A stretch of 43,423 bases of DNA. It comes from Kitasatospora sp. MBT63 (lineage in GTDB: Bacteria > Actinomycetota > Actinomycetes > Streptomycetales > Streptomycetaceae). The stretch lies in assembly GCF_000710465.2 (NCBI RefSeq), contig NZ_JAIZ01000365.1:12939-56361 (forward strand). Reading direction: 5' to 3'. Each line of letters starts with the position of its first letter. Position 1 is the first letter of the stretch. The translations under genes were made by a program, and so were the position numbers. Under the pieces are notes generated by a model that saw only the letters and a program-made list of their open reading frames with translations, ran no database searches and had not been told where the DNA came from. Below are positions 32,595 through 41,210 of the stretch, piece after piece.

Positions 32595-33011
32595 TCAGGA
32601 CCGCAGCAGCCGGGCGACGGCCGCGGTGGCCTCCGCCACCTTGGCGTCCAGCTCCGCCCCGCCCTCCTCGGCCGCGGCGGCGACGCAGTGCCGCAGGTGC
32701 TCCTCCAGCAGCGACAGCGCGAAGGACTGCAGCGCCTTGGTGCCGGCCGAGACCTGGGTCAGGATGTCGATGCAGTAGACGTCCTCGTCGACCATCCGCT
32801 GCAGGCCCCGGATCTGCCCCTCGATCCGGCGCAGCCGCTTGAGGTGTTCGCTCTTCTGGGAGCTGTAGCCGTGCGGGCCGTGCCCGCCGGACGCGGTTGC
32901 CGGGTGTCCGCCGACGCCCGCCCCACCGTCCTCGTGGTCGTGGTCCGCCGGGCCGGGGACACCGTCGCCGTGCGCCGGTCCGTCCTCGGTGCGCGTCGGG
33001 ATCGTGGTCAT
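32595..33011 (-). CDS. csoR: Copper-sensing repressor CsoR
   Basis: A 138-residue all-helical repressor with the DUF156 core EHLKRLRRIEGQIRGLQRMV. The Cu(I) ligands are C80, H105 and C109, with the same spacing (25 and 4) as C36-H61-C65 of Mycobacterium tuberculosis CsoR. When Cu(I) binds, CsoR leaves DNA and copper-export genes are expressed. The extra N-terminal 50 residues contain nine histidines (HGPHGYSS etc.). ATG 33011 follows GGAAGG; the longer frame upstream is rejected. No copper ATPase gene adjoins it here, so its targets lie elsewhere. Confidence 0.92.
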   Translation of the reverse strand: MTTIPTRTEDGPAHGDGVPGPADHDHEDGGAGVGGHPATASGGHGPHGYSSQKSEHLKRLRRIEGQIRGLQRMVDEDVYCIDILTQVSAGTKALQSFALSLLEEHLRHCVAAAAEEGGAELDAKVAEATAAVARLLRS

Positions 33012-33264
33012 CCGGCTCGCCTTCCGTCCTCGCTGCTCGGCCGTGCGGCTGCCCGCCCCGTGCCTGAGCTCCCAGTGTCCAACACCACGGGCCTGGACGG
33101 TGTTCCGCCGTCCGGGCGGGCGGTTCCCGGACCGGTGCTGCAGGGCAGGGGCAAACCGGCCGAGTTTGAGCCACACTGAGGCGTCACGTCAACCCCCGTT
33201 TGCACAGTTCTGACACCTTGCGCCTAGCATCGTTCAGTCCCGCCCCCGCACATCGGAGATTTCC

Positions 33265-33885
33265 GTGCGTTTTAGCCTGACCCCGAAGGAGACGAGCTTC
33301 TACGACATGTTCGCCGCGGCCGCGGAGAACCTGGTCGTGGGATCGAAGCTCCTGCTGGAACTGTTGGGAGCCGACGTGTCGGCCCGCGCGGACATCGTCG
33401 AGCGCATGCGCGCCGCCGAGCACGCGGGCGACGACACCACCCATGCCGTGTTCCACCAGCTGAACTCCTCGTTCATCACGCCCTTCGACCGCGAGGACAT
33501 CTACAGCCTCGCCTCCTCGCTGGACGACATCATGGACTTCATGGAGGAGGCCGTCGACCTGGTCGTCCTGTACGACATCGAGACCCTGCCCAAGGGTGTC
33601 GAGCAGCAGATCGAGGTGCTGGCCCGGGCGGCCGAGCTGACCGCCGGCGCGATGCCGCACCTGCGGTCGATGGAGAACCTCACCGAGTACTGGATCGAGG
33701 TCAACCGGCTGGAGAACCAGGCGGACCAGATCCACCGCAAGCTGCTCGCCCACCTGTTCAGCGGCCAGTACGACGCGATCGAGGTGCTCAAGCTGAAGCA
33801 GGTCGTCGACGTCCTGGAGGAGGCGGCCGACGCGTTCGAGCACGTGGCCAACACGGTGGAGACCATCGCGGTCAAGGAGTCCTGA
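33265..33885 (+). CDS. DUF47 / PhoU-like partner of Pit
   Basis: A 206-residue all-helical protein of the DUF47 (PhoU-like) family, which controls or assists Pit phosphate transporters. Typical blocks are FITPFDREDIYSLASSLDDI and NRLENQADQIHRKLLAHLF, whose acidic residues bind metal in PhoU-like proteins. GTG 33265 has GGAG seven bases upstream. It is followed by the pit gene after 5 bp, so they form one operon. A candidate promoter lies at 33200-33230 (TTGCAC, 19 bp, TAGCAT). Confidence 0.93.
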   Translation: MRFSLTPKETSFYDMFAAAAENLVVGSKLLLELLGADVSARADIVERMRAAEHAGDDTTHAVFHQLNSSFITPFDREDIYSLASSLDDIMDFMEEAVDLVVLYDIETLPKGVEQQIEVLARAAELTAGAMPHLRSMENLTEYWIEVNRLENQADQIHRKLLAHLFSGQYDAIEVLKLKQVVDVLEEAADAFEHVANTVETIAVKES

Positions 33886-33890
33886 CCGGC

Positions 33891-34886
33891 GTGGACACCG
33901 CAGCACTCATCGCCGTCCTCGGCGTTGCCTTCTTCTTCACGTACACCAACGGCTTCCACGACTCCGCGAACGCCATCGCGACCTCGGTCTCCACCCGGGC
34001 GCTGACCCCCAAGGTCGCGCTGGCGATGGCGGCCGTGATGAACCTGGCCGGTGCCTTCCTCGGCAGCGGCGTGGCACACACCGTCTCCAGCGGCATCATC
34101 GAGACGCCGACCGGCCGGCAGGGGATGGGCATCCTGTTCGCCGCCCTGGTCGGCGCCATCGCCTGGAACCTCACCACCTGGTACTTCGGCCTGCCCTCCT
34201 CGTCCTCGCACGCGCTGTTCGGCGGCATGGTCGGCGCGGCGCTGGCCGGCGGCACCGAGGTGATCTGGTCCGGCGTGCTGGACAAGATCGTCATTCCGAT
34301 GTTCGTCTCGCCGGTGGTCGGCCTGATCTGCGGCTACCTGGTGATGCTGGCGATCCTGTGGATCTTCCGCAGGGCCAACCCGCACCGGGCCAAGCGCAAC
34401 TTCCGGGTCGCCCAGACCGCCTCGGCCGCCGCCATGGCCCTGGCGCACGGCCTCCAGGACGCCCAGAAGACCATGGGCATCGTGGTGATGGCGCTGACCA
34501 TCTCGGGCCACCAGTCGACCGGTGACATCCCGATCTGGGTCAAGGTCTCCTGTGCCACCGCCCTGTCGCTGGGCACCTACGCGGGTGGCTGGCGGATCAT
34601 GCGGACCCTCGGCCGGAAGATCATCGAGCTGGACCCGCCGCAGGGTTTCGCGGCCGAGGCCACCGCGTCCACGATCATGTACGTCACCTCGTTCGTCTAC
34701 AAGGCGCCGATCTCCACCACCCATGTGATCACCTCCGCGATCATGGGTGTGGGCGCCACCAAGCGGCTGCGCGCGGTCCGCTGGGGGGTCGCCAAGAACA
34801 TCGTGCTCGGCTGGTTCATCACCATGCCGGCCGCCGCGCTGGTGGCCGCGCTGATCTACGCGGTCGTGCACGGGGTCTTCGCCTGA
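33891..34886 (+). CDS. pitH: Low-affinity inorganic phosphate transporter
   Basis: A 331-residue membrane permease of the PiT family. The signature repeated in both halves is visible: FFFTYTNGFHDSANAIATSV near the N terminus and the YKAPISTTHVITSAIMGVG block near the C terminus. Ten or so spans are expected. PiT transporters move metal-phosphate with the proton gradient when phosphate is plentiful. GTG 33891 starts 5 bp after the DUF47 stop. It ends in a strong terminator shared with the convergent pst operon. Confidence 0.95.
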   Translation: MDTAALIAVLGVAFFFTYTNGFHDSANAIATSVSTRALTPKVALAMAAVMNLAGAFLGSGVAHTVSSGIIETPTGRQGMGILFAALVGAIAWNLTTWYFGLPSSSSHALFGGMVGAALAGGTEVIWSGVLDKIVIPMFVSPVVGLICGYLVMLAILWIFRRANPHRAKRNFRVAQTASAAAMALAHGLQDAQKTMGIVVMALTISGHQSTGDIPIWVKVSCATALSLGTYAGGWRIMRTLGRKIIELDPPQGFAAEATASTIMYVTSFVYKAPISTTHVITSAIMGVGATKRLRAVRWGVAKNIVLGWFITMPAAALVAALIYAVVHGVFA

Positions 34887-34915
34887 CCCCACCACCGGCA
34901 GGAAACAGGAAAGCG

Positions 34916-34952
34916 GAAGGGCCCGCCCCCACGTCTCGGGGGCGGGCCCTTC
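34916..34952. terminator. Bidirectional terminator between pitH and pstB
   Basis: A perfect 15-bp stem (34916-34930 with 34938-34952), 7-nt loop, lies between the convergent pitH and pstB stops, followed by TCTC on the plus strand. Confidence 0.9.
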
Positions 34953-35063
34953 TCAGTGCTCCGCGGCGGCACCGCCATGCAGCGCCGCGGAGCAGTCACT
35001 CGCCGCCGGTCCCGGGCGCCGGGTGGCGCCAGGTTCCGGGACGGGGGCTCGCGGCCGGTCCGA

Positions 35064-35840
35064 TCAGCCGAAGCGGCCCGAGATGTAGTCCTCGGTGGCC
35101 TGGACCGACGGGTTGGAGAAGATCCGCTGGGTGTCGTCCAGCTCGATCAGCTTGCCCGGCTGGCCGACACCGGCCAGGTTGAAGAAGGCGGTGCGGTCAC
35201 TGACGCGGGCCGCCTGCTGCATGTTGTGGGTCACGATGACGATCGTGTACTGGGTCTTCAGCTCGCCGATCAGGTCCTCGATGGCGAGGGTGGAGATCGG
35301 GTCGAGGGCCGAGCAGGGCTCGTCCATCAGCAGGACCTGCGGCTCGACCGCGATGGCGCGGGCGATGCACAGCCGCTGCTGCTGGCCGCCGGAGAGGCCG
35401 GCGCCCGGCTTGTTGAGTCGGTCCTTGACCTCGTTCCAGAGGTTGGCGCCCTTGAGCGACTTCTCGACCACGCCGTCCAGCACGGACTTCTTCTTGACGC
35501 CCGCCAGCTTGAGACCGGCCACCACGTTGTCGTAGATGGACATGGTCGGGAACGGGTTCGGCCGCTGGAACACCATGCCGACCGAGCGCCGCACGGCGAC
35601 CGGGTCGACGTTGGAGCCGTACAGGTTCTCGTCGTCGAGCATCACCTTGCCCTCGACCCGGGCACCGGGGATGACCTCGTGCATCCGGTTCAGGGTCCGC
35701 AGGAAGGTCGACTTGCCGCAGCCGGAGGGGCCGATGAAGGCCGTCACCGAGCGGGGCTCGACGGTCATCGAGATGTCCTCGATGGCCTTGGTGGTGCCGT
35801 AGAACGCGGACAGTCCGCTGACGTCGATGCGCTTTGCCAT
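35064..35840 (-). CDS. pstB: Phosphate ABC transporter ATPase
   Basis: A 258-residue ATPase with Walker [11 protein letters not shown]-loop [13 protein letters not shown], signature [15 protein letters not shown], Walker [16 protein letters not shown] and H-loop VIVTHNMQQ. The PCSALDP form of Walker B is specific to PstB. It energises high-affinity phosphate import through PstA-PstC. It lies 41 bp after pstA and is the last gene of pstSCAB. No separate phoU follows. Confidence 0.97.
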   Translation of the reverse strand: MAKRIDVSGLSAFYGTTKAIEDISMTVEPRSVTAFIGPSGCGKSTFLRTLNRMHEVIPGARVEGKVMLDDENLYGSNVDPVAVRRSVGMVFQRPNPFPTMSIYDNVVAGLKLAGVKKKSVLDGVVEKSLKGANLWNEVKDRLNKPGAGLSGGQQQRLCIARAIAVEPQVLLMDEPCSALDPISTLAIEDLIGELKTQYTIVIVTHNMQQAARVSDRTAFFNLAGVGQPGKLIELDDTQRIFSNPSVQATEDYISGRFG

Positions 35841-35881
35841 GATCTTTCGTCTTCTCTCGTCGTCTCGTACGTCAGTCGGTG

Positions 35882-36952
35882 TCAGTGCCCGGCCTTGGGC
35901 GAACGCCAGCGGGCGATGCCGCGCGCGACGAGGTTGAGCCCCATCACGAAGGCGATCAGCACCAGCGCGGCACCCCAGGCGCGGTCGTAGCCGTACTCGT
36001 TGTTGACCACGGTGTACTGCTGCCAGATGTACAGCGGCAGGGACTGCTGCGGGTCACTGAACGGGTTGTTGTTGATGACGTCACTGCCGAACACCAGCAT
36101 CAGGACCGGCGCCGTCTCGCCCGTGATGCGGGCGACGGCCAGCATCACGCCGGTGGTGATGCCACCGATGGCGGTCGGGATGACGATCCGGACGATGGTC
36201 TTCCACTTCGGCACACCGAGTGCGTACGAGGCTTCGCGCAGCTCGTTCGGGACGAGCTTGAGCATCTCCTCGGCGGAGCGGACGACGACCGGGATCATCA
36301 GGATCGCCAGCGCCAGGCTGCCGGAGAAGCCCGAGTAGCCCTGCTTGAACATGGTCCAGATCGAGAAGATGAACAGACCGGCGACGATCGACGGGACACC
36401 CGTCATGACGTCGACGAAGAAGGTGACCGCCTTGGCCAGCCGGCCCCGGCCGTACTCGACCAGGTAGACGGCGGTCAGCAGGCCGATCGGGGCGGCGATC
36501 AGGGTCGCCAGGAGCACCTGCTCCAGGGTGCCGATGATGGCGTGGTAGATACCGCCGTCGGCCGTGGTGGAGGCCACCACGCCCTTCATCGAGTGGGTCA
36601 GGAAGTCGCCGTTGATGGCGCCGATGCCCTGCTGGACGGTGTAGAAGGTCAGCGCGCCGAGCGGCACGACCGCCAGGATGAAGGCCACCCACACCACCGA
36701 GGTGGCGAAGCGGTCCTTGGCCTGCCGACGGCCCTCGACCTTGGCCGCGAGGCCGTAGCTGATGGTCAGGAAGAGCAGGGCGGCGATCAGGCCCCACTGG
36801 ATGTGGCTGGCCAGACCGGCGCCCGCGCCGATGGCGCAGCCGAGGGCGATGGCGAGCACGGCCACCCCGGCGGGCGCCCAGCGGGGCAGCCGGGCGGTGG
36901 TCAGGTCGCGGCGCAGCAGCGGAGCCGGCGCGGTAGTCGTTGCGGCGCTCAT
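35882..36952 (-). CDS. pstA: Phosphate ABC transporter permease PstA
   Basis: A 356-residue permease with about seven hydrophobic segments and the EAA-type coupling loop [20 protein letters not shown]. It also has the substrate-path block [15 protein letters not shown]. The extra N-terminal 40 residues and the first spans are usual in actinobacterial PstA. The ATG overlaps the pstC stop (ATGA), so translation is coupled. Confidence 0.96.
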   Translation of the reverse strand: MSAATTTAPAPLLRRDLTTARLPRWAPAGVAVLAIALGCAIGAGAGLASHIQWGLIAALLFLTISYGLAAKVEGRRQAKDRFATSVVWVAFILAVVPLGALTFYTVQQGIGAINGDFLTHSMKGVVASTTADGGIYHAIIGTLEQVLLATLIAAPIGLLTAVYLVEYGRGRLAKAVTFFVDVMTGVPSIVAGLFIFSIWTMFKQGYSGFSGSLALAILMIPVVVRSAEEMLKLVPNELREASYALGVPKWKTIVRIVIPTAIGGITTGVMLAVARITGETAPVLMLVFGSDVINNNPFSDPQQSLPLYIWQQYTVVNNEYGYDRAWGAALVLIAFVMGLNLVARGIARWRSPKAGH

Positions 36953-37932
36953 GCGTTGGCCCCCGAGTACTCCTTGCGGCGGGCGATGATCATGCGGGCC
37001 GCACCGTTCACCAGCAGGGTGATCACGAACAGGACGAGGCCGGAGGCCATCAGGGCGTCACGCCCGAACGGCTGGGACTCGTTGAACTTCAGGGCGATGT
37101 TCTGGGCGAAGGTGCCGCCGCCCGGGTCGAGCAGGTGCAGCGACAGCTGGCTGTTGCTGGAGAGCACGATGGCGACCGCGATGGTCTCGCCGAGCGCGCG
37201 GCCGAGGCCGAGCATCGAGGCGGAGATGATGCCGGGGCGGCCGAAGGGCAGCACCGCGGTGCGGATCATCTCCCAGCGGGTGGCACCGAGGGCGAGGGCC
37301 GCCTCCTCGTGCATCCGCGGGACCTGCCGGAAGACCTCGCGGGTGACCGCGGTGATGATCGGCAGAACCATGATCGCCAGCAGGATGCCGACCGTGAACA
37401 GGTTGCGCGCCGGGGCGCCGTTCTTGGTCTGGTCGAAGATGTACGTCCAGCCGAGGTACTCGTTCAGCCAGCTGGTCAGACCGTCCATGTGCGGCACCAG
37501 GAAGAGCACGCCCCACAGGCCGTAGACGATGCTGGGGACGGCCGCGAGCAGGTCCACCAGGTAGGCGAACGGCTGCGCGATCCGGCGCGGCGCGTAGTGC
37601 GAGATGAACAGCGCGATGCCGACCGCCACCGGAACCGCGATCAGCATCGCGATCAGTGCGCTGACCAGCGTGCCGAAGGCCAGGACCGCGATGCCGAAGA
37701 CCGGCTTCACGCCGTCCGGGGTCCACTCGAAGGTGGTGAGGAAGTTGCCCTCGTTCTTGCCCAGGGCGAGCGCGGAGCGGTAGGCCAGGAAGCCCGCGAT
37801 GGCGGCCATGATGACCAGCAGCAGGATGCCTGCACCACGGGAGAAGTTGAAGAAAACCTTGTCGCCGAAGCGGCTGTCGCGCCTGCTCCGGCCGGCCCTG
37901 CCCTGGGACGTGGCAGGGGGTGATGAAGTCAT
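36949..37932 (-). CDS. pstC: Phosphate ABC transporter permease PstC
   Basis: A 327-residue permease with about six spans and the coupling loop EEAALALGATRWEMIRTAVL. The block AVPSIVYGLWGVLFLVPHM is characteristic of PstC. ATG 37932 is chosen for the basic cytoplasmic start SQGRAGRSRRDSRFGDKVF; an upstream ATG at 37983 gives an unlikely extension. It is separated from pstS by 159 bp that contain a long hairpin, so it is probably expressed below the level of pstS. Confidence 0.96.
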   Translation of the reverse strand: MTSSPPATSQGRAGRSRRDSRFGDKVFFNFSRGAGILLLVIMAAIAGFLAYRSALALGKNEGNFLTTFEWTPDGVKPVFGIAVLAFGTLVSALIAMLIAVPVAVGIALFISHYAPRRIAQPFAYLVDLLAAVPSIVYGLWGVLFLVPHMDGLTSWLNEYLGWTYIFDQTKNGAPARNLFTVGILLAIMVLPIITAVTREVFRQVPRMHEEAALALGATRWEMIRTAVLPFGRPGIISASMLGLGRALGETIAVAIVLSSNSQLSLHLLDPGGGTFAQNIALKFNESQPFGRDALMASGLVLFVITLLVNGAARMIIARRKEYSGANA

Positions 37933-38032
37933 GGTCGTTTTACTCCGGTCTGGCGGCGCTGCCCCGGCGAGGGGCGGCACCAATGGCGGCGGTGCCCCGG
38001 ACGTGTGTGGCGGTGGATCGGAACCCGGATAC

Positions 38033-38077
38033 CCGGCGGGGCGGCCCCGCCCCCTCCTGCGGGGGCCGCCCTGCCGG
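38033..38077 (-). terminator. Attenuating hairpin between pstS and pstC
   Basis: A 16-bp stem with one wobble (38033-38048 with 38062-38077), 13-nt loop, lies 15 bp after the pstS stop. It would stop most transcripts after pstS and let few reach pstCAB, which fits the greater need for the binding protein. Confidence 0.75.
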
Positions 38078-38091
38078 TGTCACCCGAGGGG

Positions 38092-39228
38092 TCAGGCCAG
38101 GGTCGGGATGACGGCCTGGACCTTGGTGGACAGCTCCTTCGGCAGCGGCACGTAACCGGCCTGGCCGATGGCCTGCTGGCCGGTGTCGCTGATGGTGTAG
38201 GTCAGGAAGGACTTCAGCAGGTCGAGGCTGTCGGCCTTGTTGCCCTTGTCGCAGGCGATCTCGTAGGTGACCAGGACGATCGGGTAGGCACCCTCGTCCT
38301 TGGTCGCGTAGTCGAGGGTCAGCGCCAGGTCGCTGCCGGTGCCCGCGATCTTCGCCTTGGCGAAGGTGGTGGCGCCGTTGGCGGCGGTGGCCTCGACCGG
38401 CTTGCTGGCGCCGGTGCTGATGGCGGCGCTGTTCAGCTTGTTGGTCTGGGCGAAGGAGAGCTCGACGTAGCTGATCGAGTTCTTGACCTGCTTGACCTGC
38501 GCGGAGACACCGGCGCTACCGTTGGCGGACTGGCCGCCCTTGCCGGCCCAGGTCTTCGCGGCCGGGTAGGCCCACGCGCCGCCGCCGGCCTTGGCCAGGT
38601 ACTTGGTCAGGTTCTCGGTGGTGCCCGAGTCGTCCGAGCGGTGGATCGCCTGGATCTCGGCGTCCGGCAGCTTCGCACCCGGGTTCAGGGCGGCGATGGC
38701 CGGGTCGTTCCACTTGGTGATCTGCGAGTCGAAGATCTTCGCGATGGTCGGGCCGTCGAGGACGAGCTTGTCGACACCGTCGACGTTGAAGACGACCGAG
38801 ATCAGACCGCCGACCATCGGCAGGTTGACGCCCTGGCCACCGGTGCAGACCGCCTTCGAGGCGTCGACCTCGGCCGGCTTGAGCGCCGAGTCGGAGCCGG
38901 CGAAGGCCACCTTGCCCTGGTTGAACTGCTGGATGCCGGCGCCCGAGCCGACCGCACCGTAGGTGATCGTGGTGCCGGAGCAGGCGCTGCCGTAGGCGGC
39001 CTTCCAGACATCGACGGCGTTGCCCTGCGCGGTGGAGCCGGCGCCGAGCAGCTGGCCGCCCTTGGCACAGGCGATCGCGGCGGCGGGGGCGGCCGAACCG
39101 GAGGAGGAGCCGCCGGCGGCGGTCTTGGTGTTGTCGTCGGTACCGCACGCGGCGAGCGACAGCGAGCTGACGAGCGCCACGGCACCGATGGCGAGGGCCT
39201 TGGAGCGGCCGTTCCGCTGGAGCTTCAC
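38092..39228 (-). CDS. pstS: Phosphate-binding lipoprotein PstS
   Basis: A 378-residue lipoprotein that captures phosphate outside the membrane for PstCAB. The signal peptide ends in lipobox SLAAC. A Gly/Ser/Ala linker leads to the binding domain, with LLGAGSTAQGNAVDVW, YGAVGSGAGIQQF and the loop HRSDDSGTTENLTKYL that holds phosphate. GTG 39228 has AAAGGG nine bases upstream. A canonical PHO box lies about 140 bp upstream, so the gene is induced by PhoP during phosphate starvation. Confidence 0.97.
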   Translation of the reverse strand: MKLQRNGRSKALAIGAVALVSSLSLAACGTDDNTKTAAGGSSSGSAAPAAAIACAKGGQLLGAGSTAQGNAVDVWKAAYGSACSGTTITYGAVGSGAGIQQFNQGKVAFAGSDSALKPAEVDASKAVCTGGQGVNLPMVGGLISVVFNVDGVDKLVLDGPTIAKIFDSQITKWNDPAIAALNPGAKLPDAEIQAIHRSDDSGTTENLTKYLAKAGGGAWAYPAAKTWAGKGGQSANGSAGVSAQVKQVKNSISYVELSFAQTNKLNSAAISTGASKPVEATAANGATTFAKAKIAGTGSDLALTLDYATKDEGAYPIVLVTYEIACDKGNKADSLDLLKSFLTYTISDTGQQAIGQAGYVPLPKELSTKVQAVIPTLA

Positions 39229-39368
39229 AGGGTGTCCCTTTCTGAGGCATCGCCCGCGTCAGAACCGACCCCGTCGGGGCAGGCAGCGCGGGTTTTGCTG
39301 TGGTCCGGGGCCTGTTCGGCCCTCCGGTAGTCCCGAAGTTAAGCCGGGCAGGTGACGCATCAGGCGGT

Positions 39369-39390
39369 CGCAAATGAACGGGGAGTGAAC
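39369..39390 (-). promoter_or_regulatory. PHO box of pstS
   Basis: On the minus strand two direct repeat units, GTTCACTCCCC (39390-39380) and GTTCATTTGCG (39379-39369), follow each other at 11 bp. They match the streptomycete PhoP consensus (GTTCACC plus 4 bp) closely. A possible -10 (TTAACT, 39342-39337) lies downstream. Confidence 0.88.
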
Positions 39391-39514
39391 CTCGGACGGA
39401 TGGCAGGAAACTGCGGCCGGTAGTAACGGTTGCGTCACGAGCAGGGCGCAGCGAGATCACCCGGACAGCGCAAGATCAACGCCGCCGCCACCGGGCGTGA
39501 CCGGAGCCTCGCGC

Positions 39515-40054
39515 TCAGAGCCTGCGGACGTCCTCGCCGAGCGCCTCCAGCAGCGCGTCCACCAGCACCCGGTCCCGGACGTGCGTCAGCCGCTCCCTCG
39601 CCTTGCGCGGCGACAGCCACTCCAACCGGTCCACCTCACGGTTGGGGGCGAAGGCCCCCGCGGTCGCCACCGCCGCCCAGTACCGCACCTCCTTGGGCCG
39701 CCCGCCGACCCGGTAGTGCTGGGCGGGCAGCTCGGTGCCGAGCCGGCACTCGAAACCGGTCTCCTCGCGCACCTCGCGCAGCACCGCCGCCCGCCAGCCC
39801 TCACCCGGCTCCAGCTTGCCCTTCGGCAGGCTCCAGTCGTCGTACTTGGGCCGGTGCACCAGCGCCAGGCGCGGCTTCTTGCGCCGCCGCCCGTTCTTGG
39901 CCACCGGCCCCGGCACCCAAAGCACCGCCCCGGCCGCCAGGATCGTCGACCTCTCCGGCCCCACCCGTCGCGGCACCGGCCGGGCACCCCCGCTCCGGGG
40001 TCCGGCGTACTGGTCGCGGGCCGCGCCGTGCGCGGCGTTCAGGCGGTTGCCCAT
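39515..40054 (-). CDS. Nudix hydrolase
   Basis: A 179-residue cytoplasmic hydrolase. The Nudix box runs from GKLEPGEGWRAAVLREV to REETGFEC, with all the metal-binding glutamates. The first 35 residues are a variable Arg/Gly/Pro-rich extension. It would hydrolyse a nucleoside diphosphate linked to another moiety. Its place after CHAD and ppk suggests a diphosphoinositol or (p)ppGpp/dinucleotide-type substrate (inference). It starts one base before the CHAD stop region ends, so it is part of the ppk-CHAD-Nudix operon. Confidence 0.9.
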   Translation of the reverse strand: MGNRLNAAHGAARDQYAGPRSGGARPVPRRVGPERSTILAAGAVLWVPGPVAKNGRRRKKPRLALVHRPKYDDWSLPKGKLEPGEGWRAAVLREVREETGFECRLGTELPAQHYRVGGRPKEVRYWAAVATAGAFAPNREVDRLEWLSPRKARERLTHVRDRVLVDALLEALGEDVRRL

Positions 40055-41116
40055 TCATGCCATCCGTGGTGCCGGGAGGCCCTCTCCACCGCCGAGGCCG
40101 GCCGACAGGCCCGGCCACCGGCGGCCGAAGGCGTACCTGGCCGCCTCCACCTCCAGTCGTTGATCAGCATGCACCACCCCGAGCACGTAGGCCGTCGCCG
40201 GGGTGATCCTCGGCGTACGCGCCGCGGTCGAGGCCGTCACCGCCGCGTCCGCGGCCTCCCGGTGCCGGTCCAGCACCCCGTTCAGCTCGTCCAGCTCGGG
40301 CAGCGCGCTGCCGCACACCTCCAACGCGTACCTGGCCCGCTTCACCAGGATCCGCACCCGGTGCCACGGCGCGTCGTCGGCCGCCAGCGCGGCGTCCGCG
40401 TCCAGCACCGGCCCCCGGGCCTCGGGCACGGTGGCCAGCCGGTGCAGCCCGTCCCCGCCGTACGGGGTCGCCGCCCGGCTCAGCGGCAGCCGCTCCACAC
40501 CCGCCAGCAGCGCCGACAGCGCCCCCGCCGCCTGCCCGGGCAGCTCGGTGGCGGGCCGGCCCGCCACCGCACCCGCCAGCGGCACGTCGCCGGCCAGCAG
40601 GGTCATCCGGTCCGCCAGCGCGTGCAGCCGCGCGGAGCGCAGCTCCTGCAGCAGCGCGGTGTGCGCCCTGGTCCTGGCCAGCGTCAGCTGCCGCTCCAGC
40701 AGCGCCCTCGCCTTGGGCGCGCCCGCGTGCCCGGCCAGCATCCCCGGCGCCTGGGCGTCGGTGTCCCCCAGCGAGTCCACGGCCGCCAGCAGCCGGGCCG
40801 CCCGGCGCTGGTGCGCCGGCTCCTGCCCCAGCAGGTCGAGCAGCCAGCGCAGCTCCGCCCTGGTGTCCTGCGCCCACTGCGGCTCGAAGGCGTCGCCGAA
40901 GGTGTGCAGCGCTCCGCCGACCCGCCGGACCGCCCCCAGCAGGTCGCCCGCGGCCGCCGCCGACGCCGGAAGCGCGCCGGGTCTCGACGCGGCCTCGCCG
41001 ACCGTCTGCGGCAGAGCACGCAGGAACACCCCCGCCTGGGCGGTGAGGTAGCCGGCAAGAACCTCCCCGACGGTCGCCGCGGAGTTCACGGCTGCCGTGG
41101 TCGGCGCTTCGGTCAT
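40055..41116 (-). CDS. CHAD-domain protein (polyphosphate-associated)
   Basis: A 353-residue all-helical protein of the CHAD superfamily, which binds polyphosphate granules through conserved histidines and basic residues. The C-terminal repeat has WHRVRILVKRARYALEV, a good CHAD basic helix. The N-terminal repeat, around LLGAVRRVGGALHTFGDAF, has lost the expected histidine and several arginines. The first residues are Thr/Ala-rich. ATG 41116 has GGAGAG upstream; the longer frame to 41191 is rejected. It follows ppk by about 95 bp and nearly abuts the Nudix gene. Confidence 0.85.
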   Translation of the reverse strand: MTEAPTTAAVNSAATVGEVLAGYLTAQAGVFLRALPQTVGEAASRPGALPASAAAAGDLLGAVRRVGGALHTFGDAFEPQWAQDTRAELRWLLDLLGQEPAHQRRAARLLAAVDSLGDTDAQAPGMLAGHAGAPKARALLERQLTLARTRAHTALLQELRSARLHALADRMTLLAGDVPLAGAVAGRPATELPGQAAGALSALLAGVERLPLSRAATPYGGDGLHRLATVPEARGPVLDADAALAADDAPWHRVRILVKRARYALEVCGSALPELDELNGVLDRHREAADAAVTASTAARTPRITPATAYVLGVVHADQRLEVEAARYAFGRRWPGLSAGLGGGEGLPAPRMA

Positions 41117-41210
41117 GGCACTGCTCTCCCCGATGTGGTCCCGGGCCCACGCCGTGGCGATGGACCCGGGGCTGGTGTCCGGTGCTCCCACGCTGCCCCG
41201 GCCGAAGCCG

